The notes beneath the pieces are model-generated. The model was given only the letters and a program-made list of their open reading frames with translations. It had not been told where the DNA came from and did no database searches. A stretch of DNA of 64,000 nucleotides from Protonemura montana. Its lineage: Eukaryota > Arthropoda > Insecta > Plecoptera > Nemouridae. The first letter of the stretch is position 1; each line of letters starts with the position of its first letter. Shown piece by piece: positions 25,601-37,296 of this stretch. The DNA is taken from the NCBI GenBank assembly GCA_947568835.1, contig OX387602.1, forward strand, positions 22,247,021 to 22,311,020. Reading direction: 5' to 3'. The position numbers and the translations under genes were made by a program.

Positions 25601-28600
25601 GTTGTGGATGCCCGAGTGTAATTCATGATGAAAACTTAAGAAATATTATTAGCTACCATTATGGAAACAATTTTTTGGACTTTGAAAACAGGTTTATGGT
25701 GCATTCCTCAATATGAAACTTTTAAATTTCATATTTTTAACGAATTCATACCTTATCCAGGGGCTTACATGCTTCTGAAGTACCTCATCACTTAATTTTT
25801 TTTGATGGCCACTCAAGGTGTTTTGTAATCACAGCAAGATAGCTCATCATACATGAGAGCCAGTAGTTAGCACTTGCTTTCAATTAGGAGGTAAGCTGAC
25901 ATAGGCCCAAAAGCTACACTTTTGTTACTTTTTTTCATCTGTACTTGTTAGGTAAGCGTGGGCAGCACAGAGGATCAAAGCTCGGCACAGCAAATAACGG
26001 GCGCTGAGCGCTCGCGGTTTGTGTCAACTGGTGGGCGATCTACACTTTTTGTATCCAACGAAGGAAATCTCTATGCATTGGGCCGCCGAAGGTAGGTCAC
26101 ACTGGTTTTGTTGCAATTTATTTGTTAAACTAATTATTACCAGTAATGTTTTTTGGTGTTTGGTGACACACTGTTTTGCACTTATAGTCTTGGTCAAATG
26201 GGGTTGATGAATGAGTGATTAATGTTGAGGATTTTGATGAGCCTAACCTAATCTTAAAGGTAGGAGAGGAGACCCAATGACGGCATGTAGCCTACTCTTT
26301 TCGAAAAGAACCTAGAGGACTAAAGGCAACTCGAAGCAATTCGAACAACAGGATTCCTCCACAAATCCATGCTGTCTATGCAAGCCGAGTGACGTAACTA
26401 GCTTCAATCCCTCTGACCACTTTTCCGAACAAAACTGGTCATGTGTATGATGGTTACCTATCCAATACCTGACCAGCGCAGTGTTGTGTAACTTCATTGA
26501 TCTCACGAGAACCATTGTTTCGATCAATGTTTGTTGACCATTACATACTTTTTACATCACACAAAATTAAGCTGGTATATTCTTCCATTCAGTTACGGTT
26601 CTCGAATCATTGGTTTGATATATTAGGACATTGTAAAGCAAATAAAAACGACTGCAATTATGATTTCTATCAAAAATATTATAAAAAAGAGAAGGGTTTC
26701 TTAATTCCCTGCAGGTCTACATGTTATTATTATTTTATATATGTTTTATAACAAACAATTGAAATTTCAGTGGCCCCACCACACCCAACAAAGAACTCAT
26801 CAAACTTGAAGTCCCGCCAAATAACAAACAAGACTCAACCATTTGGCAGAAGCAAATCTTCTCCTCCAACCGGATCAACGTGTGCGTAACGCGGTGCCAG
26901 CCGATCTCGGCCGCAGTCCAGGACCTCTCCATTGAGCAGACATTTCTGGAAGAAGCCCTCCTAGTCCACTCAACCCTAATCAAGCAGCTACACAAACGAG
27001 ACAACATCTCCGAATCTCTCGCCTCCGAGTGCAATGTATACGAGACTCTCTGCCGCTGCTACACTGACATCATTAACTTCACCGCGTCCAACATCGGTTC
27101 TTTGTCGACGTTCACAGAGCGTGGAGGCGATGCCAGCGCTGTCACCATGGTCACTAGTGTGGAAGAGCACGTGCGCACATATCGTGCGTACCTCAGTGCT
27201 CTCTGTGACGTTGTCGTTCTCGGCGGAATCGGACACATCGCCCGTAGTATTGATGTTGGTGTGAGGGTCATGGCAGTTTTTGCTGACCGGTTGCCGCTGA
27301 AGAAGAACAAGAAGACACCGGAAGCCGTAGTGCTCTATGCTCTACATCAGCCTCTGAACAGACTCAACATCTACAAGTGCATGATCCATTCGCTGCTGCG
27401 ATGCAATGCGAGCAAGGAACAGGCTGACGAGAGCAAGGCGGCCGCAGGGAAGCGGCTCGGTGACGCTCTGGCCAAGTGGGACCGGCTGTGGGAGGAGCAA
27501 GAGCAGCGCAAGAAGGAAGCTGATGCCACTCGTCTGTTCTGGGAAACGTCAGGCCGACTCGTCGAGTTACTGCGCACGCCCGAGCGCCGACTCATTCGCG
27601 AGTCACGCTCGCATCCCCTCAGTCTGGTCAACTCGGGCCGGTTTTCCTCGCACTGGTTTGTGCTACTCAGCGACGTACTTGTCCACGTTAACGGCTCCTC
27701 GCAGAACGTACACCCGATCGCCACAGTGTGGGTCGAGTCTGTGCAGGACACGGATGCCGTGGCCAACGTGCTTTCGCTGACTATGCCCGAGGATTCCCTA
27801 ACTCTCAGTGCACCGACGGCCACGGAGAAAGCCGATTGGATCAAGACACTGCAGACGGCGGTTAACCGAGCACTACACAAGACCCATACACACAAACCAC
27901 CTGCAGTTCGGACCGCTACGTACCGGTTTGTTAAGAATGTCACATACCGTGATGCCACTTACATCGGACGGTGGTCCAATGCGAGACTGCACGGGAATGG
28001 AAAGATGGAGTGGATAGATGGGCGGTGCTATGTTGGGAAGTTTGCGGTGAATGTGCAAGCAGGATTTGGAAGGATGGAGATGCCAAGTGTGGGTGTATAT
28101 GAAGGAGAGTGGAAAGATGGCATGCAGAATGGGTACGGTGTCATGAAATATGCCAACGGTGACGTTTATGAAGGCAGCTTTAAGGATGGATTGCCTCATG
28201 GGCACGGAGTACGAAAACAGGGCCACTTTATGGCGTCCATTGCGTCGGTTTACATCGGAGAGTGGGTCAACGGAGTTAAGCAGGGGTATGGTGTCATCGA
28301 TGATATTATCACTGGTAAGTGGGAAGAGTTGGAGACATCCTCTCTTGACTCTAAATGATTCATAATTTCTAATTTGGATGACATTTTGACCGTTCAACCA
28401 TCTGCTTTTCTAATGCCTTGCTCTATCTTACAGGTGAGAAGTATTTAGGCAATTGGAGCAATAACTTGAAGAATGGCTGTGGTTTAATTGTAACATTGGA
28501 TGGTATTTATTATGAAGGCAACTTTTTACAAGATTGCTTATCGGTGAGTAGACTTGGCGCCTTTTAATCCGTACATTTAGTTCAAAAATTTGTACATGGT

Positions 28601-31600
28601 TTACTCCCGAGCATGTAAGCCAATCTATATCATGGCCATGATATTTGACAAAAATGTTGGCACTTGCGTTCTGTAAATGCCAGACTGCTTCCGTATTATA
28701 TAGGCTATTTACCTGATAACTGTGACCATTAGGGCTACGGGATCATGGTCTTTGAGGACGGCACTCACTACGAAGGTGACTTCAAGGATGTCGGCTTTTT
28801 TAATGGAAAGGGCACACTGACGTTTGTGAGCGGCGACCGAATTGAGGGTACACTGCACGGCGCGTGGAATGACGGGGTTAAGATTGCGGGAACATTGCAT
28901 AAAAACACAGCCACTGCCCCTACACAGCTCAAGACCAACCCTAAGTATGTGGTTCCTTCCTCTTTTGTACTGGTGTCCAGCTCTCAAAAATGCATTTACT
29001 AGGAAAAATTGTAAAAAAGTGTTTTTTAATTATGATACTAATACGCTCTTAAAAATGTGTCACATTCAAGGAGCAAATAGGATGTAGTAGTGTTCATTAT
29101 AATAAAATGCGCCGGCAATTACAAGCATTTCGAAGTTTTCACTGAACAGTGAACATATTTGAAAATCAACCTGTTTGCTAAGAAATGCTCAAAAGTCACT
29201 CACATTGTGTAGGTAATATACTTAGTAGGTAATAAAACAAAAAAAGGTAGTACTTCAATAACATTCAAATTTAAATATACACAACTTCTGGACAAGTACC
29301 TCACAGTTGAGTTGCAGCATACCATAGCCAGAACTACAATTGGATATTTGCCAGTATTTTTTTATTGCAGAGGGAAGCCCACTGAAAGCTAGTGCTATGC
29401 TAATGCCTCTTGTTGCTTTCCATCCAGCTCATTTGGCTGTCTGTGTGTGCCCGCTGAACTGAAGTGGAAGGCGATATTTCGCCAATGCTACCAGGCGCTA
29501 GGACATCCAGAGCCAGGCTCAGCCAGTGCTAAGCCGGCCAGTTCGGCAGACACGCAGAAAGTTTGGGACAACGTCGCTGTGCTTATTTCTAACTCACATC
29601 GCGAGACGCTTACTAGGCCAAAGCCAATCGCTGCCCGGGACACCTCGCTTGGAGACAAACTTGACACGATACCCACGTTTGGACGTGAGACCCTCGATGC
29701 AAACAGCTACAAGGAGCTACGCCAGTATTTAGCTAAGGTATCAATTTATTACCAACTATGTGAAAATATTCCTTTTCTACGTAGTCTGTTATCTCTCTCT
29801 CTAACTAGGGAACATATATTCATGCAGAATATCCATCTGAATTTATTTTCTGTTTTTTAAGAAATTTGGATTAAAAAAAATTTGCTAAAAACCAAAAAGT
29901 AAAAATGTTATTTTGCTTTTTGACTGTGTAGTGTTTTCCGGACAAGAATTTCCAACAAAAATAGCCGACACACAGCCTTGCTGCCTAATAGCTCATATAG
30001 GTATGGAAGAATGTTGATGGAATTAAGATAGGATACGAGATGATAATGTTGATGGAAGTCTGTGTGTCAGCCATTTTCACTGGCAGTTCTTATCCTGAAA
30101 ACACTGAGGAACAAGAAATTGAAAAGTTCAACTACTCAGCATACCTCCTACATTAAACAAAAGAGCAATGGCAGAATCTGCCATCTGCAATATCAACTGT
30201 CTGTTCAAATAGTGAAAACAACAAACTCTCAATTTCCCATCTTGTGACTGAGCAGCAGACTGAAAAACAGTATGCCATTACAGGCGTTTGAGAGCATGCA
30301 CCACCCTCTTGGCCGACTTCTAACGGAGACTTGCGCTGCATACACGGCGACGTACGGGGGAGTCCGCGTGCACCCGCTGCTGCTGAGCCACGCAGTGGCG
30401 GAGCTGCACTCCCTTGCTGATCGGGTCTACGCCGTGGTGCGCCTGCTCTTTCCTGCTCTGCCACAGCCTGGCGACGAACTCGTGTTGGCACAGAACGATA
30501 CTCTGTGAGTGCATATTATGATCATGCATGGGGATAAGTTAAAACTTCTTCTGGTTTCCAAGAATTTTTTATCAGTATTTTTATTTGTAACTTTCATTCC
30601 TATATGTAACTTTCATTCCTGGCGAATGTGAGCGAGTAAATTGCGTCTTGTGTGCTTCTTCCTTCCCGGAAACCATATTGAGAGCTCGACAGCACCTGGT
30701 GCTTTTCTAGAAAGTTATCAATCTAAATTTAAGGCATTTTTCAAAAATCACACTAAAACCCCTTAACCCACTTAACCAGGCTTAAACCACACCATTTGAA
30801 ATTCATGTATCATATCGATCACTCACCGCAAATTTATCTCGTCAAAGTAGTGTGCTGCAATCCTGGTTAATGATGATTAACAATCATGTTGGATCAAACT
30901 GGATGGACTGTTGCAGACAAAAGATCAAGCGATGTTCGAACAAAGCTCTTTTTCAAACAAAAAAAAGTGTATTTTCTACATTTTCCTCAACTTAGGCAAA
31001 AAGTGAATTTTTTTGGAGTTAATTCTGGCAAGTGGCATTTAAAATCAAAAAGACTATCTTTATTCAAGCAGTATTTAACTCTTTTACCAAAACATACTTG
31101 ATTTGCAGCTTTTTACCTTCAACGGCACGAACAGGTTACGTCTGCAACAATTGGGTCTTTACAACCGTCATTATTAAAAAAATGTTGGTGTTTTGATAGA
31201 TACAGAAAAAGAGGAAAATGTACATAAAAATGTGGTGATGACTTATAAAGGCACTATTCTGCCCTGTAAAACAAAACACTTTTCTCAATTGTCACTATTT
31301 TCTCTCAGCCCAATTTTGTAAAAATTTCGAGTATCTCTCTACGAAGGTTTGAATTTTAAGTAAAGAACTAGCAGAACCCGATGCCTAACGGCACCTTAAG
31401 CTTTTGAGGGAGTGAGCATTTTGGTTTAAATGTAAAGCCTCTAATGGGACCACAACCAAAAGTACCCCCATTTATTTAATTTGAAATTTGCCGTTTATTT
31501 CACTCGGGGTCACTGCATTGTGGAAACTCTGTGAATTCCAAAGTGACCACGATGACAATTTCGGAAACAAACGACGTTGGCTGTCAAAAGATTTCCGTGA

Positions 31601-34136
31601 AATATTTCTTAGAGAGTGAAACTTGTGAAATACCTTTTACATCTCCACCAGATCTGACTAAAAACCTGTTAAATGAATGGATAAGCACCTTAAATTGACA
31701 AAATGTAAGTTTCTTTGGTAATTAAGTTGTTTGACATTGTTTGAGAACTGTCAAAACCTTCCCTTGCCAGCCAGTTTTAAATAAAATTCAAAACGAAAAT
31801 CCCATCAAATCACCGTATAAATGTCGCGTTGGGTCGTGCTCTGAAGTCATGTAAGATTTAAAATTATTCCCAGCAATGTTTGACTGGTTTCTAAAAAGTA
31901 TTTGATGTTCTAATCCTTTTTGACGTTTAAATATCCTGAATTCACTGCCGCAAAGATAAGTTCAAGAATTCGTTCACGCTGCAGTGGTCAAAAAACCAAA
32001 CAAATGAATGCATCTGTCAAACTTTTTGCAAAATTATTTCTATTTCACGTAAAACGAACGTAAATAACAGCGTTTGTGCTCAATTTCTTCAATAACTTTC
32101 ATAGGCATGCATAAACAGTATTACCGAGCTGCTGCGGGTGAGTAATAGGCAAGTTTTGAATGAAATAAAAAGCGAACTGTGAGACATGGCTCCAATTTTC
32201 CTAGGCAGGAAATTTCAAACACAATTATCAATATTTCACCAAAAAAACGCTTTCAAATCACCCTCAAAGTGTCACAATAGGATAGAGATTTTAATTTTGA
32301 ACAATTATAACCCAATTGCACACGTTTTTAACCAAATTTCGCAATTTAAATCAACATGTACAGAAAAATGTTACCCCAGCTGGTCGGTCGCCAGATACAA
32401 ACTAAAAAGTTGAACATCGCCAAATTAAGGCTTTTATAAAAGGTTAATGCTTTGCGAGAAGATTGCTTTTAAATTTGGCTTAACTTTGACAAGTGTCATT
32501 GCAAACGACCCAGCCCCAGTCATAATACAACGCTTGGCATTGCAGCGAGGTGAGCGTAAGCGCTGCAGCGCTGCTACATCCGGCGCTTCTCCCGCGAGTG
32601 CATTCAGCGCTCTTTGTGTTGTACGCACTGCACAACAAGCAGGAGGACGATGCATATTGGAAGCGACTGTTGCGGTGGAACAAGCAACCTGACGTCACGC
32701 TAATGGCGTTCCTCGGCATTGACCAGTGAGTCCTGCATTCTGCTTATTGCAGAATAAGTCACTTAAGATTTTAGTCACTTAAGATTCTAAGTAACATCCA
32801 CATTCATACCAAAGATATCTCCTGCTAGGGTTAAACACACTGTGTGATTCCATATCCTGAGGCAAAAATTTCAAGTTTTATTCATCATTTTTCCACTAGT
32901 GGCATTGCGACTGTGCTTGACATTCCAAGCAGGCATCCATGCAAGAATGTTCACTTACAAGAACTTTGAAAAAGCTTATACTTTTACTCTAAATTCTGCT
33001 TCAAGAACAGTTAACATTTTTTAGGCAATCTTAAAGACTACAAACCCATTACAGACTTGTGAACATAATTGCAATTCCAGAGGCCATTTAAGAACAAACG
33101 GAAATTAAATGTGTTCACGGCTGATGATGCTGTCAATGGTTTCCAGGAAGTTCTGGCTGAGCTATGCGGCATCCCCTCACTCTCCTCGGCATGTTGACGC
33201 CTTGGCTAGCGGGCCTGTTCGGCTACACCCGTTTTCTGATGCAGTTGAGATGCTGCAGCAATTAAAGACCACGTTCTCGCCCCTAGAGAAGCTACATGTC
33301 ATCCGCTCCACTTTTCAGGTAACCTGAGCTGCATACAATTAATCTTCATTGCACTTAAGTGACCATAGAGCATTTTGCAAATTTTGCAAAATTTTAGCAT
33401 TAAGTCAATGGCCAGAAGCACATACAATGTTTTAAGTCTCCTAAAATTTCTCAAAGACCAAGTAGTGATGTCTAATAAAATATTTTGTCTGATCGCACAA
33501 ATAGCTGTCGTTCTTTAATCTCCTTGGCAATATCCAATTGAAAGAGATATGATTACTTTTAACAGTCACAGTGCACCTTAAATAAACTAGGAACAAAAAG
33601 AAGAAGGGCAATAATAGTTATTCTTCTAACCAAACCGAAACATCACATGCAGCTGATGACACGAGCCGTGCAGGCCGAGCTTGGCACGGCATACCTCTGG
33701 TCGATGGATGACCTGTTCCCCGTCTTCCACTTTGTGGTGGTGCGCTCGCAGATCCTGCAGCTCGGTTCCGAGATACACTTTGTCGAAGATTTCATGGAGC
33801 CGTGTCTACAGAATGGGGAGCTTGGCATCATGTTTACCACTCTCAAGGTAATGTTGATTTGATTTCGGGCTCTTATTTTAATAAGACTTCAACCCACATT
33901 CTCATGTTCATTTTTAGAGAGCACTCAATCTGACTGGGTTTGTTCACGACTTTAAATCTCAACAGTTTAAATATCAAGAATTTGAATAAAACAAACTTAG
34001 TTATGTAGATATATCTAATATATATTCAACTTTTAGTTGTCCAAAGTATTTTTCGGTTGTTAACCAGTATGATCTTTTTGGTCCACAGGCATGCTATTAC
34101 CAAATTCTTCAAGAGAAAGTCAGCATGAGTCTATAA
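22638..34136 (+). CDS. ALS2: Alsin (ALS2): RCC1-like, DH-PH, MORN, VPS9 exchange factor
   Basis: Exons: 22638-23000, 23118-23609, 23883-24193, 24731-24853, 25146-25458, 25952-26091, 26771-28314, 28434-28543, 28733-28944, 29428-29737, 30284-30504, 32546-32725, 33147-33318, 33653-33847, 34089-34136; 1577 aa (human 1657). Alsin activates Rab5 through its VPS9 domain and acts on Rac/endosome traffic (family knowledge). Seen: divergent RCC1-like blades in about residues 1-580 ([41 protein letters not shown] split by a low-complexity insert), DH about 630-820, PH about 845-950 ([16 protein letters not shown]), eight MORN repeats from about 978 ([29 protein letters not shown]), and VPS9 about 1440-1577 ([16 protein letters not shown]). 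The ATG at 22638 has a good context (GTCATGG). Intron 4 uses a GC donor. Exon 12 is the least certain boundary (residues [17 protein letters not shown]). Confidence 0.95.
29930..30106. mobile_element. Small TIR element (MITE-like), copy A, ALS2 intron 10
   Basis: The two ends are imperfect inverted repeats of about 45 bp: left GTGTTTTCCGGACAAGAATT...GCCGACACACAG and right, as reverse complement, GTGTTTTCAGGATAAGAACT...GGCTGACACACAG. Related ends occur at 45754-45884 and 49369-49487. There is no coding capacity; the interior has a short duplication of AATGTTGATGG. Non-autonomous DNA element is the likeliest reading; target-site duplication is not clear. Confidence 0.5.
30582..30619. repeat. 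Tandem duplication of a 19 bp unit, ALS2 intron 11
   Basis: TATTTGTAACTTTCATTCC is followed directly by TATATGTAACTTTCATTCC, one mismatch between the two copies. Confidence 0.85.
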
Positions 34137-37100
34137 CGCTGCAAACAAACACTGTGCTGTGATCTCCACGACTCTATATCATTCTGTCAACGTGGCTGGA
34201 TAAATTATTTTACTTCGACTTAAAAAAAAACTCGCGAAAGAACCCATTTGATTGGCAAGCGTCTTTACCAAGTCTTCTCTCGAATCAGCATTACGTTCGA
34301 CTCATCACAAGTCTGTGATTTTTAACTCCCGCGATGAAATTCATTAGATTATATTTTTGATAATTACACTGCCAATGTAATGTCAATGTGTCTTTGTTTT
34401 TAACTATTTTACTTTGGACAAGTCTAACTCTTGGACCATATTCATTTCACGGCGCTAAATCGACTGGGCCTAACATTGTTTCCGTCAAGAAAACCATATC
34501 AATAACAATATCAATGTACCGTGAATGTGTCTCTCATAACTGTTGCTTCAAATACTTGTCTGCCGTCCCTTGGCTGAACCGAAGGCTCGGTCTGGAAAGG
34601 GCAGGTGACTCTAAAATGACTTCTCAGTGTTCCACGTCCGCCTGTCTTGAGCTTAACACGTCTTCATAAATCTTCCTCTTCCACCGCCCCCGGCTGGGCT
34701 GGAAGCATCACTGGCCGATTCTTGGCGTAGTATTTAGGTAACTTAGCCCAACCCTCGTGAAATAAGTACAAGTGTTATATCAGTATATAAATGAAATTAA
34801 TGCTGTTTATTTACAAATCAAAAGGCATTATTTTGTGAAATTATTTATCCTTTTTTTAAATAGGTTTATAGTAAGTTATTAATTTATAACCATACAAAAG
34901 ATTTCTTTGTACAACATTGTAACTGTACAACGGTTCTGTACAACAGCGTACAACGGATAACTGGTGTATCGCTGCATCTCTCTACCATTCCTTTATTTTT
35001 GACACAGCAGATGATAATATATTATTTATATTTATATAATCATAATATAATAATAATAATAGTAGTAGTAAAAAAAAAACATTAGTCATCCATACTTAGC
35101 GCTAGGTTTGGTTAATTTGATCCAAACGGCCCCCCACCAGACATCCTTGGCGGGGAGACCGCGACGTGTAAGATCGCAGTAAAGGCTGTATTATTATTCA
35201 GTATTTTATCGTTCTATGTATTTTTTGTTGATTCATTTTGAGCAAATGATCCGCCGCTTTTACCAGCTCAAATGGAAGCACCTACTGATAATTGTTTCCC
35301 GCACCCACCCACAAGATAGTCGTAGGTATCATCTGCGCCCTGCATTTAAATACTATCTACAATAGTATAAGAGTATTACTAGGATCTTCTTTCTTTTTAG
35401 AATTATATACAAATCATTAAAATCTCTAAATTAAAATAGCGTTAATAAAACTAACAACACCAACAAAATTGCATTTCGGACATTGTTTCTCTCCAGGAAA
35501 AGAATTAAAAGTATCGTTTGGTGAAATTCCACATATACTGGAACGAGGGGTCAACTTTGGCGTCGTATCAAAAGCCTATTCTCCATTAAAAACAGCGAAT
35601 ATCAAAAGGATAAAATGGGGTAATTGACAACGAGCAAGCATCCAAACGTCGGGCACGGTTTGGGTAGAAACGATAACAAACAACACAGGTAAGGTACTAG
35701 TATTACTATTAGCAATATCGCGCCACAACAACCTATGTTAACCACTGGGATAATAATTCATGCACGCCTCTAATAACAACCCATCGTCGCTTCGCTACAA
35801 AACTAGACACTCTGAACTCTCTTTGCAGCGTCGTGTATGAAATCTAGTAGGAGGTATATATTATATGTGTATTTTATGAAATGAACGATGCGCAGTACCG
35901 AAGTGCCTTTCTGGGGCCGCGTGCCTTGCGATACATTTGTACTGTAGGGGCTAAATTAGGGTGATGCCGTGTCAGGGACGCGCTACTAAAGGGAGTTTAG
36001 GGGCTTGCAGGGTGGGGCAACTCGGCTCTGCGGCTGATTGCATCTAGCCAGTGCACATGGCCGTTGTCTGACAACCTGTCGTATGATCATCGAATATCAC
36101 GTGCTAAATGTGTGAAATTGATTGCTAAAATCTCTTTTCTAGTTATAAATTGCAAAAATTTTTTATCTCTGGAAGAAGAGGGAAAGCAAAAAAGAAACTG
36201 CGCCATTTACATAGCTATTGATGTGGAAAAAACTGCAAATTACAGGTTTCATCGTTTCCGTAAGTCGCACAATTTCTTTCTCTTCTTTCCCACTAATTTA
36301 TCCCAGCATTTTGCATCATATATCATAAAATGATCATTTATATATGACATGTATTGAACTCCTAACTAGGTGGACCACAGACATGTCTCTAGCAAATTGC
36401 AACGCTGTCGCTTTCAAGCCATGTTAAATCCCGAACCCCTTTGCCCCTTCCCTCAAATACTATCTCGACGGAGCGCCAGAATCGCGGCCCGCGAGGCAAT
36501 CGGTTAAGGCCACTTTGCAAGGTTAGCAAGTATTTCCTGTTTTATTTGCATTATTAAATTCAGATAACTATGATTGTTAGTCGTCCATGGCGTTAGATCT
36601 TCTAGGTTGGCATCACGAGTAACGATATGGATGGTTCGCGGCGCGACACGACAGCTGCCGCAGGCGTTGCCGATTGGACCGAGAAAGACACCAACTACCT
36701 AGCAAGATTTTCTAATTATTCTTTTACCTAGTTCGGCTAAAATAAATTGCTCCAAATATCCTGAGCGCCACTTACGAGAACGTAGCAAGTGGCTTCGTCC
36801 CAACTGTCCAAGTTTAAAAAATGTAAGAGTTGATCACATGAGGAATCGAAGTAAAATCACTTTAAAAAAAGTCCTGTTAGTAATTTGTCTAGAGACACTT
36901 GGTAGCCAGCGATTAGTTCCGAGTGAAACGTGTTGTACTTCACCGTATCACAAATACTTCTTACAATAACTCGGAACTATTCCCTCAGCTCCCGTCAACC
37001 CGGCGGTCGAGATATCAAAACGGTAAATCAAACAACGAGCCAACCTAATAAATTCACTTGAGTAGAGAAGAGAGAGAAAAAAAAAGAGTAAAGACGACGG

Positions 37101-37296
37101 CTTAGCAGCGGGACATGAGAATTTCCTCCTCCTATAAAACGGTGTTTTTCCTTTCTTCTTCCACGCAGTACTACGCAACACGACCGCTACAGAATCGCTC
37201 ACGCATACAAACAAACGAGACGAACTAGGCGGGCGACGGCTTGGCCGTCGCGAAGGCAATATTGGCACTTGGACTGCGGCGGGCGGCGGCAGCGTA
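34137..37296. other. Non-coding stretch between ALS2 and the CTD phosphatase (tail to tail)
   Basis: About 3.2 kb holding the 3'UTRs of two convergent genes: ALS2 ends at 34136 on plus, the phosphatase at 37297 on minus. AATAAA at about 35446 (plus) and TTTATT at about 36540 (minus-strand signal) are candidate poly(A) signals. The frame at 34388-34669 begins with a hydrophobic run but has no recognisable domain. A GC-richer patch at about 35900-36060 and another at 35110-35185 are unexplained. Confidence 0.6.
35041..35080. repeat. (TAA)n/(TAG)n/(A)n simple repeat
   Basis: A run of TAA triplets passes into TAG triplets and then a poly-A stretch, within the ALS2 downstream region. Confidence 0.8.

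Noticed and set aside
34388-34669. Small secreted-protein candidate downstream of ALS2
   Set aside because: A hydrophobic N-terminus alone is weak evidence; no splice or promoter support, no known domain, and it lies in the expected 3'UTR region.
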